64,000 nucleotides of DNA. It comes from Celeribacter indicus (GTDB taxonomy: Bacteria; Pseudomonadota; Alphaproteobacteria; Rhodobacterales; Rhodobacteraceae). Below the pieces are notes generated by a model. That model was not told the origin of the DNA. It made no database searches and worked only from the letters and a program-made list of their open reading frames with translations. This document shows positions 28,090 to 37,465 of this stretch, piece by piece (position 1 is the first letter of the stretch; the number at the start of each line of letters is the position of its first letter). Made by a program: the position numbers and the translations under genes. The stretch covers positions 3,224,001 to 3,288,000 of the forward strand of contig NZ_CP004393.1 in assembly GCF_000819565.1 (NCBI RefSeq). Reading direction: 5' to 3'.

Positions 28090-29874
28090 ATGTTCCAGAG
28101 CTTTAAGGTCACCTCCCGCCCCGAACAGGCCGCCCCGCGCATCTCCGCCCTGCGCGCGGCGCTGCATGAATGCGGGCTCGACGGCTACCTCGTGCCGCGC
28201 GCGGATGCCCACCAGGGCGAATATGTCGCCCCCTGCGACGAACGCCTCGCCTGGCTCACCGGCTTCACCGGCTCGGCGGGCTTCGCCGTGGTGCTCCACG
28301 AGCGGGCGGCGATCTTCACCGACGGGCGCTACCGCGTGCAGGTGCGCGCGCAATGCGATCCCGAGATCTTCGACTATGTCGACTGGCCGGAGACCTCGCT
28401 CTCCGACTGGCTTGCGGGCGCCGGGGTCGGGAAGATCGGCTTCGATCCCTGGCTGCACACGGTCCGGGAGATCGAGACCGTCCGCGGACGGCTCGGGAAG
28501 ACCGGGCAGGAACTGGTGCCGACGCCGGACCTGATCGACCGGATCTGGCCCGACCGCCCGCCCCGTCCCGCCGCGCCGGTCACCGCCCAGCCGGTGGACC
28601 TGACGGGCATGACCTCGGAGGAGAAATTCGAGCGGATCGGCGCCGCGGTCGCGGAGACGGGCGCGGAGGCCGTGGTGCTGACCCTGCCCGACTCGATCTC
28701 CTGGCTGCTGAACATCCGCGGAATGGATATCGCCCACAACCCGGTGGTGCAGGCCTTCGCGGTGCTCTCGACGACCGGGCGGCTCGTGCTTTTCGACGCG
28801 GCGGAGAAATACGCCCACCTCGGCCCCGATCCGCGCATCACGATCCGGCCACGTTCGGAATTCGGCGCCTGTCTCTCCGAGATGACGGGCAAGGTGCTGC
28901 TCGATCCGGGCTCCGCCCCGATGGCCGTCAAGACCCTGCTGAAGGGCGCGGAGATCGTGGAGGGCGAGGACCCCTGCATCCTGCCGAAAGCGGTGAAGAC
29001 GGAGGCGGAGATCGCCGGCACGCGCGAAGCCCATCTGAGGGACGGCGCGGCGGTGGTGGAATTCCTCGCCTGGCTCTCCGAACAGATGCCCGAGGAGCTG
29101 ACCGAGATCGAGATCGTCAGGAAGCTCGAGGAATGCCGCACGGCCACGAACGCGCTGCGGGAGATCTCCTTCGACACGATCTGCGGCGCGGGGCCGAATG
29201 GCGCCATCGTGCATTACCGCGTCACCGAGGAAACCAACCGGGCGCTGCGCGAGGGGGAGCTGCTGCTCATCGACAGCGGCGGGCAGTATGTGGACGGCAC
29301 GACCGACATCACCCGCACCGTGGCGCTGGCCGATGCGGGAGCGGAGGAGCGCGCGGCCTTCACCGCGGTGCTCCAGGGCATGATCGCGATTTCCACCGCG
29401 CGCTTTCCCCGTGGCGTGGCGGGGGCGCATCTCGACGCGCTCGCGCGGGCACCGCTCTGGCGGATGGGCCGCGATTACGATCACGGCACGGGCCACGGCG
29501 TCGGCGCCTACCTGTCGGTCCACGAGGGGCCGCAGCGGATCTCGCGCCTCTCCACCCTGCCCCTGCGGGAGGGCATGATCCTGTCGAACGAGCCGGGCTA
29601 TTACCGCGAGGGCGCCTTCGGCATCCGGATCGAGAACCTGATCGCGGTGCAGGCCGCTCCGGAGCTGGCGGGGGCCGACGAGGACCGCGACATGCTCGCC
29701 TTCGAAACCCTGACCTATGTGCCGATCGACCGCACGCTGATCCTCGCCGACGAGCTGGCGCCCTGGGAGCGCGACTGGCTCAACGACTACCATGCCGAGG
29801 TCTGGACACGGATTTCGCCGCGCCTGTCGGACGGGGCGCGGGACTGGCTGCGGCAGGCTGTTGCACCGATCTGA
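28090..29874 (+). CDS. Xaa-Pro aminopeptidase, M24B family
   Basis: 594 residues, the long three-domain aminopeptidase P type. Two creatinase-like N-terminal domains (YLVPRADAHQGEYV; INIRGMDIAHNP-like LLNIRGMDIAHNP) precede the pita-bread domain. Metal ligands are visible: IDSGGQYVDGTTDITRT with two Asp, GTGHGVGAYLSVHEGP with the His, SNEPGYY and IRIEN with the Glu residues. It removes N-terminal residues linked to proline using two Mn/Zn ions. Start ATG 28090. Confidence 0.94.
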   Translation: MFQSFKVTSRPEQAAPRISALRAALHECGLDGYLVPRADAHQGEYVAPCDERLAWLTGFTGSAGFAVVLHERAAIFTDGRYRVQVRAQCDPEIFDYVDWPETSLSDWLAGAGVGKIGFDPWLHTVREIETVRGRLGKTGQELVPTPDLIDRIWPDRPPRPAAPVTAQPVDLTGMTSEEKFERIGAAVAETGAEAVVLTLPDSISWLLNIRGMDIAHNPVVQAFAVLSTTGRLVLFDAAEKYAHLGPDPRITIRPRSEFGACLSEMTGKVLLDPGSAPMAVKTLLKGAEIVEGEDPCILPKAVKTEAEIAGTREAHLRDGAAVVEFLAWLSEQMPEELTEIEIVRKLEECRTATNALREISFDTICGAGPNGAIVHYRVTEETNRALREGELLLIDSGGQYVDGTTDITRTVALADAGAEERAAFTAVLQGMIAISTARFPRGVAGAHLDALARAPLWRMGRDYDHGTGHGVGAYLSVHEGPQRISRLSTLPLREGMILSNEPGYYREGAFGIRIENLIAVQAAPELAGADEDRDMLAFETLTYVPIDRTLILADELAPWERDWLNDYHAEVWTRISPRLSDGARDWLRQAVAPI

Positions 29875-29940
29875 CATATACCTGGGGCAAAAACGCTGAT
29901 AGGGTCCGCGAAATTCCGAAAATAAAGAGGGAGACGCGAG

Positions 29941-30285
29941 ATGGTGGAGCAGCATATCAAGATACGCAGGGCGCCGGGAACCTGGGTGGTCCGGGCCGGC
30001 GGAGCGGTGCTCGGGGAGACGTCCGGCGCGCTCGAACTGAGTGAGGGCGATTTCCCGCCGGTGATCTATTTCCCGCCCGAAGATCTCGCCATGGCCTTTC
30101 TCGAGCTTTCGGAGACGATTTCGGTCGATCCGTTCAAGGGGTCGGCGAAGCATTTCGCGATCCATACGAAATCCGTGGTGATCGCGGATGCCGCCTGGTC
30201 CTATGACGAGCCGAAGGAGGCCACCGAGGCGCTGCGCGGCTATATCGCCTTCTACCCGACGAAGGCCGCCGTCGAACAGCTCTGA
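29941..30285 (+). CDS. DUF427 protein
   Basis: 114 residues. DUF427 family pattern: APGTWVVRAGGAVLGET at the N-terminus, VIYFPPEDLAMAFL, DPFKGSAKHF, and AAWSYDEPKEATEALRGYIAFYP (pieces WSYDEPKEA, GYIAFYP). The fold is a small beta barrel; function unknown. GGGAGACGCGAG precedes the ATG. Confidence 0.92.
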   Translation: MVEQHIKIRRAPGTWVVRAGGAVLGETSGALELSEGDFPPVIYFPPEDLAMAFLELSETISVDPFKGSAKHFAIHTKSVVIADAAWSYDEPKEATEALRGYIAFYPTKAAVEQL

Positions 30286-30304
30286 TCCCGGCGGACGCGG
30301 CCGG

Positions 30305-31990
30305 CTAGCTGTGTTCCTCGGCGGCGGTCTCGGCGAGCTTGCGGGAGAAGACCCGCAGCGCGTCGACCTGGAACAGGGCGCCGTGCAGCTCGACCCCGGT
30401 CTCCTCGCGCAGGGTGACGACGGGAATGAAGACGAGGTTGTTCTTCTCGAAAATCGGCATGGCCTTTTCGAGCGTCGCATTGGGCGAGATATAGATCCCC
30501 TGTGAAATCAGTTCGCTGCACGCTTCCGCGGAGGCGGCGCGCGGTGCATCCGGCGTGCGGTAGCATTGATGCACGCGCACCGTCGCGAGCAGATAGGCCT
30601 GCGGTCCGGCCGCAAGATGCACCTCCCGGCGTTCCAGCAGCGTGAGGAAGAAGGAGCGGTCGACGAAGCGCGAGGCAAGCGCGGTGGAGAGCGAGACCGT
30701 CACCATCACCGCAAGCCCGGTCTGCCAGTCGCCCGTCAGTTCGAAGACGATGAGCGTGGTGGAGATCGGCGCGCCCAGAACCGCGGCGGCGACCGCGCCC
30801 ATGCCCGCGAGCGCATAGAGCGTCGCGGTGCCCGAGACGGTGGGGAAGATCGCGGTGGCCACGAGGCCGAAGGACAGCCCGGTCAGCGCGCCAACCATCA
30901 GCGCGGGGGAGAACACCCCGCCCCCCATCCGCCCCGCCATGGTGATCGCGACGGCGATCACCTTGATCACCGCGTAGAAGATCGCCTGCGCCGTCAGCAA
31001 CTCGCCGGTGAGCGCGGCGGAGGTCGTCTCGTAGCCGACCCCGATGATATGCGGGAAGAAGATCGCGAGGGTGCCGAGCATCAGCCCCGCGAAAGCCGGG
31101 CGCAGGACCGGCGGCAGGTGGATCCGCCCCTGCACCCAGGAGGCGAAGTCGTCGGCCATGAAGATCGTGCGCATCATCAGCACCGCGACGATCCCGCAGA
31201 GCAGGCCGAGCAACAGGAAGGCCGGAAGCTCGACATAGAAGGTCAGCGCGCCCTCGGCGGCCAGGGCGAATTCGGTGACGCCGCCGAATTCGAGCCGGTT
31301 GATCACCGTACCGGCCGCGGAGGCGATCACGATGGGGGCGAAGGCATGGACCGCGAAATGGCGCAGCACCACCTCGAGCGCGAAGAGCGCGCCGGCGATC
31401 GGCGCGTTGAAGGAGGCGGAGACGGCGGCGGCCACGGCACAGCCGAGAAGGTCGCGCGCCGTGATCCCCGAGGCGTGGATGCGGTCCGACACCCAGGTGG
31501 CGACAACCCCGGCAAGGTGGACGACAGGCCCCTCCCGCCCGGTCGATCCGCCCGTCGAGAGGGTGATCAGCGAAGCGGCGGCGGAGGCGAGGCCGGCGCG
31601 GGTTTCCACCCGCCCGTCGTTCAGCGCCGCGCCCTCGATCACGTCGGCGACGGAGCGCACGCGCCCGTCGGGGGTGAACCAGTTGAGCACGATGCCGACG
31701 ACGAGCCCACCCAGCACCGGCAGGGAAAGCACCCAGAACCACGGCATCTCGCCTGCGAAGCTGTGCAGGTGGCGCAGGTCATGCGTTCCGTAAAGAAATG
31801 CCTGGAGGAAATTGATTCCCTTGCGGAAAAGCAGCGCGGCGAAACCGGAGGCGATGCCGATCATCAGGGCGATGAACCAGAACTGGATCTGGCTCGGCCC
31901 CCTGCGCCGCACGAGCGCCAGCGTCTCGTTCAGTCCGGCGCGGATGTCCTCGAATGCCTTCTGGGGATATGACACCTTGTCGTCGGCCAT
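30305..31990 (-). CDS. ClC-family chloride channel/transporter with CBS region
   Basis: 561 residues. ClC pore motifs: STGGSTGREGP (Ser and gating Glu regions), GAPIAGALFALE-like APIAGALFALEVV, and GGGVFSP near the second half. A cytoplasmic C-terminal region (about 455-550) matches a CBS-type pair (GIYISPNATLEKAMPIF, FIPVV). The residue at the Escherichia coli E203 (internal proton Glu) position appears to be Val (FALEVV), so proton coupling may differ. It mediates chloride (or possibly another anion) movement across the inner membrane. Confidence 0.92.
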   Translation of the reverse strand: MADDKVSYPQKAFEDIRAGLNETLALVRRRGPSQIQFWFIALMIGIASGFAALLFRKGINFLQAFLYGTHDLRHLHSFAGEMPWFWVLSLPVLGGLVVGIVLNWFTPDGRVRSVADVIEGAALNDGRVETRAGLASAAASLITLSTGGSTGREGPVVHLAGVVATWVSDRIHASGITARDLLGCAVAAAVSASFNAPIAGALFALEVVLRHFAVHAFAPIVIASAAGTVINRLEFGGVTEFALAAEGALTFYVELPAFLLLGLLCGIVAVLMMRTIFMADDFASWVQGRIHLPPVLRPAFAGLMLGTLAIFFPHIIGVGYETTSAALTGELLTAQAIFYAVIKVIAVAITMAGRMGGGVFSPALMVGALTGLSFGLVATAIFPTVSGTATLYALAGMGAVAAAVLGAPISTTLIVFELTGDWQTGLAVMVTVSLSTALASRFVDRSFFLTLLERREVHLAAGPQAYLLATVRVHQCYRTPDAPRAASAEACSELISQGIYISPNATLEKAMPIFEKNNLVFIPVVTLREETGVELHGALFQVDALRVFSRKLAETAAEEHS

Positions 31991-32101
31991 CTGTCTGCCT
32001 GTCGTCCTCCCTCTTCGCCGGCCTGACGGCTCTTGTGCGCTTTCACTGGACGGAGGCTTCCATTATGGTCTCGCGAACCGCCACCCTGAAGCGAGTCCGC
32101 C

Positions 32102-33469
32102 ATGATCCCCGATACCGTCTTCTCCGCTCTGTCCACTGTTCTAGAGGGTCGCATCAGCCGTTCCAAGCACGATCTCGAACATCATGGCCGGTCGGAGACC
32201 TGGTTTCCGCTGACCCTGCCGGACGCGGTCGCCTATCCGCAGACGACCGCGGAGGTGTCGCAGATGATGAAGATCTGCCATGCCCATGACATTCCCGTCA
32301 TCGGCTTCGGCGCGGGCACCTCGCTCGAGGGGCAGACCCTCGCGACGGAGGGCGGGCTCGTCGTCGATTTCTCGCGCATGGACCGGGTGCTGAGGATCAA
32401 CGATGCGGACATGGACGCGGTGGTGCAGCCGGGGCTGACGCGGGAGGCGCTCAACCTCGAGCTGCGCACAACCGGGCTGATGTTTCCGGTCGATCCGGGC
32501 GCCAATGCCTCCCTCGGCGGCATGGCGATGACCCGCGCCTCGGGCACCACGGCGGTCAGGTACGGCACGATGCGCGACAATGTCCTCGGCCTCGAGGTGG
32601 TGCTGGCCGACGGCACGGTGATCCACACCGGGACGCGGGCGCGCAAATCCTCGGCGGGCTACGACCTCACCGCGCTTTTCGTCGGCTCGGAGGGCACGCT
32701 CGGGCTGGTCACCGAGATGACGCTGCGCCTGCACGGACAGCCGGAGGCGATCTCCGCCGCCGTCTGCTCCTTCGCGGAGCTGGGACCGGCGGTCGAGGCG
32801 GTGATCGCGACGATCCAGGCGGGGCTGCCGATGGCGCGGATCGAGTTCCTCGACACGCGCTCCGTCGAGGCGGTGAACCTCTATTCCGGCTCGCACTTTC
32901 CGCTCAGGCCGCATCTCTTCGTCGAATTCCACGGATCCGAGGCGGCGGTGGCCGAGCAGGCCGCGCTGTTCGGGGAGATCGTCCGGGACTTCGGCGGATC
33001 GGATTTCGACCGGGCGACGAAGGCGGAGGACCGCAGCGCCCTCTGGACCATGCGCCACCACGCCTACTGGGCCTGCCTCGCCCTGCGCAAGGGCGCAAAG
33101 GCGGTGGTCACCGACATCTGCGTGCCGATCTCCCGCCTTGCGGCGGCGGTCGAGGAGACGGCCGCCGACATCGCCGCCTCCTCCATCGACGGTCCGATCC
33201 TCGGCCATGTGGGCGACGGCAATTTCCACGCGATCCTGCTGGTCGATCCCGAGGACGCGGGCGAGATCGCGGAGGCGAAGCGCCTCGCCGCGCGGATGGC
33301 CGACCGCGCGCTCGCCCATGGCGGCACGGTGACCGGCGAACACGGGATCGGCATCGGCAAGAAACCCCTGATGGAGGCGGAGCACGGCGGCGGCTGGGCG
33401 GTGATGGGCCAGATCAAGGCGGCGCTGGACCCGAAGAACATCCTCAACCCCGGCAAGCTCGTGCGCTGA
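32102..33469 (+). CDS. FAD-linked oxidase, D-lactate dehydrogenase (cytochrome)/GlcD type
   Basis: 455 residues. The N-terminal PCMH FAD domain has VIGFGAGTSLEGQ, VQPGLTREALN, DPGANASLGGM, and TRARKSSAGYDL. The C-terminal FAD-oxidase C domain has HVGDGNFH, TGEHGIGIGKK and DPKNILNPGK. The family oxidises D-lactate, glycolate or D-2-hydroxyacids, passing electrons to cytochrome or an ETF. The substrate is not decided. Divergent from the ClC gene (111 bp). Confidence 0.93.
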   Translation: MIPDTVFSALSTVLEGRISRSKHDLEHHGRSETWFPLTLPDAVAYPQTTAEVSQMMKICHAHDIPVIGFGAGTSLEGQTLATEGGLVVDFSRMDRVLRINDADMDAVVQPGLTREALNLELRTTGLMFPVDPGANASLGGMAMTRASGTTAVRYGTMRDNVLGLEVVLADGTVIHTGTRARKSSAGYDLTALFVGSEGTLGLVTEMTLRLHGQPEAISAAVCSFAELGPAVEAVIATIQAGLPMARIEFLDTRSVEAVNLYSGSHFPLRPHLFVEFHGSEAAVAEQAALFGEIVRDFGGSDFDRATKAEDRSALWTMRHHAYWACLALRKGAKAVVTDICVPISRLAAAVEETAADIAASSIDGPILGHVGDGNFHAILLVDPEDAGEIAEAKRLAARMADRALAHGGTVTGEHGIGIGKKPLMEAEHGGGWAVMGQIKAALDPKNILNPGKLVR

Positions 33470-33558
33470 CCTCCCGGCGCCGGCGACCTGACGGCAGAGG
33501 TCAGGCGCCGGCCCTCCCCCGATCCAGCCGCGCCGCATCCCGTCCCCGCGGGACGGCC

Positions 33559-35211
33559 TCACCCTGCCAGAAGCGCCCGCGCCGCATCGCGCGCCGCGTC
33601 CGAGATCGTGTCGCCGGAAAGCATGCGGGCGATCTCGTCGATGCGTGCCTCGGCATCGAGCGGCGCGACCTCCGACAGCGTCACGCCGTCCTCGATCCGC
33701 TTCGCCACCCGCCAGTGATGGCCGCCGAGCGCCGCCACCTGCGGGCTGTGGGTCACGACGAGCACCTGCCCTTCCTCGGAAAGCGACTTGAGACGGCGCC
33801 CCACCGCATCGGCAGTCGCCCCGCCGACGCCGCGGTCGATCTCGTCGAAAATCATCGTGACGCCGCTCTGGTCGCGCGTGAGGCAGACCTTGAGCGCCAG
33901 CAGGAACCGCGACAGCTCGCCGCCCGAGGCGATCTTGCCCAGCGGGCCGGCCGGTGCGCCGGGATTGGTCGCCACCGTGAAAGCCACCATGTCGCGCCCG
34001 TCGGGACCAGGTTCCGCCGCCGCGATCTCCGTGGCGAAGACCGCGCGCTCCATCTTGAGCGGCGCGAGTTCGCGGGCCATCGTCTCATCGAGGTCCGAGG
34101 CGGCCTTGTGCCGCGCCCCGGTCAGCGCCGCCGCCGCGGCATCATAGGCGCTTTCCGCCGCGCTCACCGCCTTCGCCAGCCGGGCAAGATCCCCCGCCCC
34201 GCTGTCGAGCGCCGTCAGCTTGTCGCGCAGCCCCGCCGCGAAGGAGCCGAGATCGTCAGGCAGCACGTTGTGCTTGCGCGCGAGCCCGCGGATCGCGAAG
34301 AGCCGTTCCTCCACCTGTTCGAGCTCATGCGGGTTGAAGCGCAGCGCGTCGATGCAGTCCTCCACCCCCGACTGCGCCTCCGCGAGTTCGTTGAGCGCGC
34401 GCCCCAGCGCCTCGATCGCGCCGTCGAGCCGGCCATCGGCCCTGTCCGCCGCGCCTTCGAGCCAGCGCAGCGCATCGGTCAGAAGCCCCTCGCCTCCGTC
34501 ATAGGACAGGGCCTGGTGCGCCTTGGCGATGTCGCCCGCGATCTTTTCGGCCGATTGCATCAGGCGCCGCTCCGCGTCGAGCTTCGCCTCCTCGCCGGGC
34601 TGCGGGTCGAGCGCGTCGAGTTCTCCGACCGCATGGCGCAGGAAGTCCTCTTCCGCCTTCAGCGCGACCTGTTCCGCCTCCGCCGCCGCATGCGCCCTGC
34701 GCGCGGTGGACAGCGCCTTCCACGCCGCGCGCGTCGCCTCGAGCAAGGGCTCGAGCCCGCCGAAGGCATCGAGCAGCATCCGGTGCCCGCGCGGGTTCAG
34801 AAGCCCGCGGTCGTCATGCTGGCCGTGAAGTTCCACCAGCACGTCGGACAGCCGCCGCAGCACATCTCCCGACACGCGTCGGTCGTTGACCCAGGCGGTC
34901 TTGCGCCCGTCGCCGGAATTGACCCGGCGCAGGATCAGCTCGCCGTCCTCGGTCTCGATCCCGAGTTCCGCGAGCACCTCCTCCGCGTCATGCCCGCGCG
35001 GCAGGTCGAAGACCGCGACCACCTCGCCCTGCGCCGCACCGCTGCGCACGAGATCGGCACGCCCGCGCCAGCCGAGCACGAAGCCGAGACTGTCGAGAAG
35101 GATGGATTTGCCCGCGCCGGTTTCCCCGGTCAGCACGTTGAGACCCGGCTGGAACTCAAGCTCCAGCCGGTCGATGATCAGCATGTCCCGGATGTCGAGA
35201 CTTCTCAGCAT
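33559..35211 (-). CDS. recN: DNA repair protein RecN
   Basis: 550 residues of the SMC-like RecN ATPase. The N-terminal Walker A GETGAGKSI (about residues 30-38) and the C-terminal SGGELSR ABC signature with MIFDEID Walker B flank a coiled-coil middle. RecN promotes double-strand break repair by recombination. It overlaps no gene; bamD lies 19 bp upstream on the same strand, suggesting co-transcription bamD-recN. Confidence 0.96.
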   Translation of the reverse strand: MLRSLDIRDMLIIDRLELEFQPGLNVLTGETGAGKSILLDSLGFVLGWRGRADLVRSGAAQGEVVAVFDLPRGHDAEEVLAELGIETEDGELILRRVNSGDGRKTAWVNDRRVSGDVLRRLSDVLVELHGQHDDRGLLNPRGHRMLLDAFGGLEPLLEATRAAWKALSTARRAHAAAEAEQVALKAEEDFLRHAVGELDALDPQPGEEAKLDAERRLMQSAEKIAGDIAKAHQALSYDGGEGLLTDALRWLEGAADRADGRLDGAIEALGRALNELAEAQSGVEDCIDALRFNPHELEQVEERLFAIRGLARKHNVLPDDLGSFAAGLRDKLTALDSGAGDLARLAKAVSAAESAYDAAAAALTGARHKAASDLDETMARELAPLKMERAVFATEIAAAEPGPDGRDMVAFTVATNPGAPAGPLGKIASGGELSRFLLALKVCLTRDQSGVTMIFDEIDRGVGGATADAVGRRLKSLSEEGQVLVVTHSPQVAALGGHHWRVAKRIEDGVTLSEVAPLDAEARIDEIARMLSGDTISDAARDAARALLAG

Positions 35212-35230
35212 GTGAAGGCCGCTCCCGACC

Positions 35231-36067
35231 TCAGAGCCATTCGCCGCGGATCATCTGCCGGTAGACCGCGCCGAGCCAGTTGTTCTCGAACGCCTTCGGT
35301 TCGAGCCCCTGCCCCGCCAGGAGACGATAGCTGGCCTCGTACCATTCGGTCGAACGGTAGTTGTGGCCGAGGATCGCGCCTGCGGTCTGCGCCTCCTCGA
35401 GCAGGCCGAGCGCGAGGTAGCTCTCCACCAGCCGGTGCAGCGCCTCGGCCGTGTGCCGCGTGGTCTGGAAATCCTCCACCACGACGCGGAACCGGTTCGC
35501 CGCGGCGGCGTAATGCTTGCGTTTCAGATAGTAACGCCCGATTTCCATCTCCTTGCCCGCGAGATGGTCGAAGGCGAGATCGAATTTCAGCGCGGCGGAG
35601 CGGGCATATTCGCTGTCCGGATAGCGCTCGATCACCGCGCGCAGCGCCTGGAGTGCCTGGAAGGTCAGGCCCTGGTCGCGGCCGACATCGTCGATCTGGT
35701 CGTAATAGGACAGCGCGAGGAGGTATTGCGCATAGGCCGCATCCTCGTCGGCCGGGTAGAAATCGAGGAAGCGCTGCGCCGAGACGCGGGCATTCTCATA
35801 GTCCTTGTCCCGGTGATAGGAAAAGGCCTGCATGATGAGCGCCCGGCGGGCCCAGTCCGAATAGGGATAGAGCCGTTCGACCTCGCCGAAGTAATGCGCC
35901 GCGTCGTCGAAATCCCGCTGCGTGATCTCGTATTCGGCGCGCTTGTAGATTTCTTCCGCGGGATAGCCTTCCAGATCGCGGTCCGGCGCGTTGTCTCCAC
36001 AGGCTGCCAGAAAAGCCAGGGAAAAACCAAGCGTTACCGCCACACCGCGTCGAAGTCTTACCGTCAT
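35231..36067 (-). CDS. bamD: outer membrane assembly lipoprotein BamD
   Basis: 278 residues from ATG 36067. A lipoprotein signal ends in LAFLAAC (Cys 23), the site of lipidation. The mature protein has TPR-like helical repeats with YKRAEYEITQRDFDDAAHYF and YPYSDWARRA motifs of BamD/ComL. With BamA it inserts beta-barrel proteins in the outer membrane. A start seven codons upstream (36088) is less likely. It is followed by recN. Confidence 0.94.
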   Translation of the reverse strand: MTVRLRRGVAVTLGFSLAFLAACGDNAPDRDLEGYPAEEIYKRAEYEITQRDFDDAAHYFGEVERLYPYSDWARRALIMQAFSYHRDKDYENARVSAQRFLDFYPADEDAAYAQYLLALSYYDQIDDVGRDQGLTFQALQALRAVIERYPDSEYARSAALKFDLAFDHLAGKEMEIGRYYLKRKHYAAAANRFRVVVEDFQTTRHTAEALHRLVESYLALGLLEEAQTAGAILGHNYRSTEWYEASYRLLAGQGLEPKAFENNWLGAVYRQMIRGEWL

Positions 36068-36216
36068 GAAAGGTCCTACCCTCACCAATCGTCAGCTCTT
36101 TTTCCCGAGCCGTGCCACACTCCTAGCACAGAAAAATCTGAGGCAAAACGCCTTTGCGGCGGAAAAACGTCACGGGGTTGAGAGCGGAAGCGGACCGCCG
36201 CGCGTCGCGGCGGCGC

Positions 36217-37155
36217 TCAGGCGCAGCAGGCCAGATCGGCAGGGCTGACGCCAGCCCCCGGCAAACGCGCGGCGGTGCGTGCGTCCACGGTGACGAAGGC
36301 CCAGGCTCCGCGGGTCGCGAAAAGCTCGCGCAAAAGCGCATTGGTCATCGCGTGACCCGCCTTGTGGCCGACATAGCGGCCGAGAATCGGCGCGCCGGCG
36401 AGGTAGAGATCGCCGAGGGCGTCGAGCATCTTGTGGCGCACCGGCTCGTCGGCGCGGCGCAGGCCGCCGGGAGACAGCACGATATCGCCATCCACGACGA
36501 CCGCATTCTCGAACGTGCCGCCGAGGGCGAGCCCGTTTTCGCGCATCGCATCCACGTCGGACTTGCGGCAGAAGGTGCGGCACATCGCCAGTTCGCGCAC
36601 GAAGGCGCCGTTGGCCATCACGAGGCTCTTGTCCTGCACGCCGATCGCGGCATCGGCAAAGTCGATGTGAAACGCGATCTCCATCGTGTCGGAGGGCTCG
36701 AGGCGCGCGACGGCATCGCCGCGGCGGATCTCCACCGGACGGAGGACCCGGAGCGCGCGGGTCGGCCCCTCCTGGCGCACCAGCCCGGCGGCGAGGATCC
36801 CGTCGACGAAGGGCGCGGCGGAGCCGTCGAGGATGGGCACTTCGGGCCCGTCGACGGAGATCGTCGCGTTGGCGACGCCGCACCCTGCCAGTGCGGCCAT
36901 GATATGCTCGATGGTCGACAGCTCGACGCCGTCTTCATTCCGGATCAGGGTGCAGAGTTGCGAGGGCACGACCGTATCCCAGCGCGCGGCGACGATCGGG
37001 TCGCGGCGGTCGGCGGCATCCGCATGGATGTCGGCACGCAGGAAGGTGATCCCGCTGTTGGCGGGCGCCGGCGTGACGCGCATGGTCACCGGCGCGCCGG
37101 AGTGGAGGCCCACCCCATCGAACCGGATCTCTTTGGCTACCGTAGTCTGCACCAT
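36217..37155 (-). CDS. lpxC: UDP-3-O-acyl-N-acetylglucosamine deacetylase LpxC
   Basis: 312 residues from ATG 37155. LpxC catalyses the committed step of lipid A synthesis. Zinc ligands are visible: H84 (STIEHIMAAL), H241 and D245 (RHKMLDALGD), and the catalytic H268 in GHKAGHAMTN. TIRFDGVGLHSG-like IRFDGVGLHSG begins the protein. It follows ftsZ, as in many alphaproteobacteria, but has its own 5' region. BamD lies 149 bp further. Confidence 0.96.
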   Translation of the reverse strand: MVQTTVAKEIRFDGVGLHSGAPVTMRVTPAPANSGITFLRADIHADAADRRDPIVAARWDTVVPSQLCTLIRNEDGVELSTIEHIMAALAGCGVANATISVDGPEVPILDGSAAPFVDGILAAGLVRQEGPTRALRVLRPVEIRRGDAVARLEPSDTMEIAFHIDFADAAIGVQDKSLVMANGAFVRELAMCRTFCRKSDVDAMRENGLALGGTFENAVVVDGDIVLSPGGLRRADEPVRHKMLDALGDLYLAGAPILGRYVGHKAGHAMTNALLRELFATRGAWAFVTVDARTAARLPGAGVSPADLACCA

Positions 37156-37255
37156 CTGCTCTCTGCTTTCTCCCGCCCTCTTGTCGGAGCGGGTGGCTTC
37201 CTGAACAGGGACCGCACCGGCCCCCGGCGCCACGGAGGCGCCTTCGTTGAGGATG

Positions 37256-37283
37256 ATTTAACCACGCCGTGCCCGGCTCTCAA
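37256..37283 (-). promoter_or_regulatory. candidate lpxC promoter
   Basis: Minus-strand TTGAGA (37278-37283) and TTAAAT (37256-37261) are spaced by 16 bp, about 100 bp before the lpxC start, in an AT-richer stretch. Assigned by pattern only. Confidence 0.35.
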
Positions 37284-37380
37284 TTCAAAGATTGTAACCG
37301 TTTGAAACATAGACCGCCGCGCGCCGGCAGGAAGATGCGCAAGATCCCGTGCGGGCGCGGCAAGCCCTTGTTCCAAAACA

Positions 37381-37407
37381 GGAAAGACCGCCCGGAGGCG
37401 GCCTTTC
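37381..37407 (-). terminator. ftsZ terminator
   Basis: On the minus strand AAAGGCCGCC pairs with GGCGGTCTTT (G.T allowed) around a short TCCG loop, followed by TTCC. It lies about 60 bp past the ftsZ stop and separates ftsZ from lpxC. Confidence 0.7.
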
Positions 37408-37465
37408 CACGATGTTTCACGATGTGATCGTGACCCGGCGTCATGTCCGCCGGTCCCCTCCTGTT

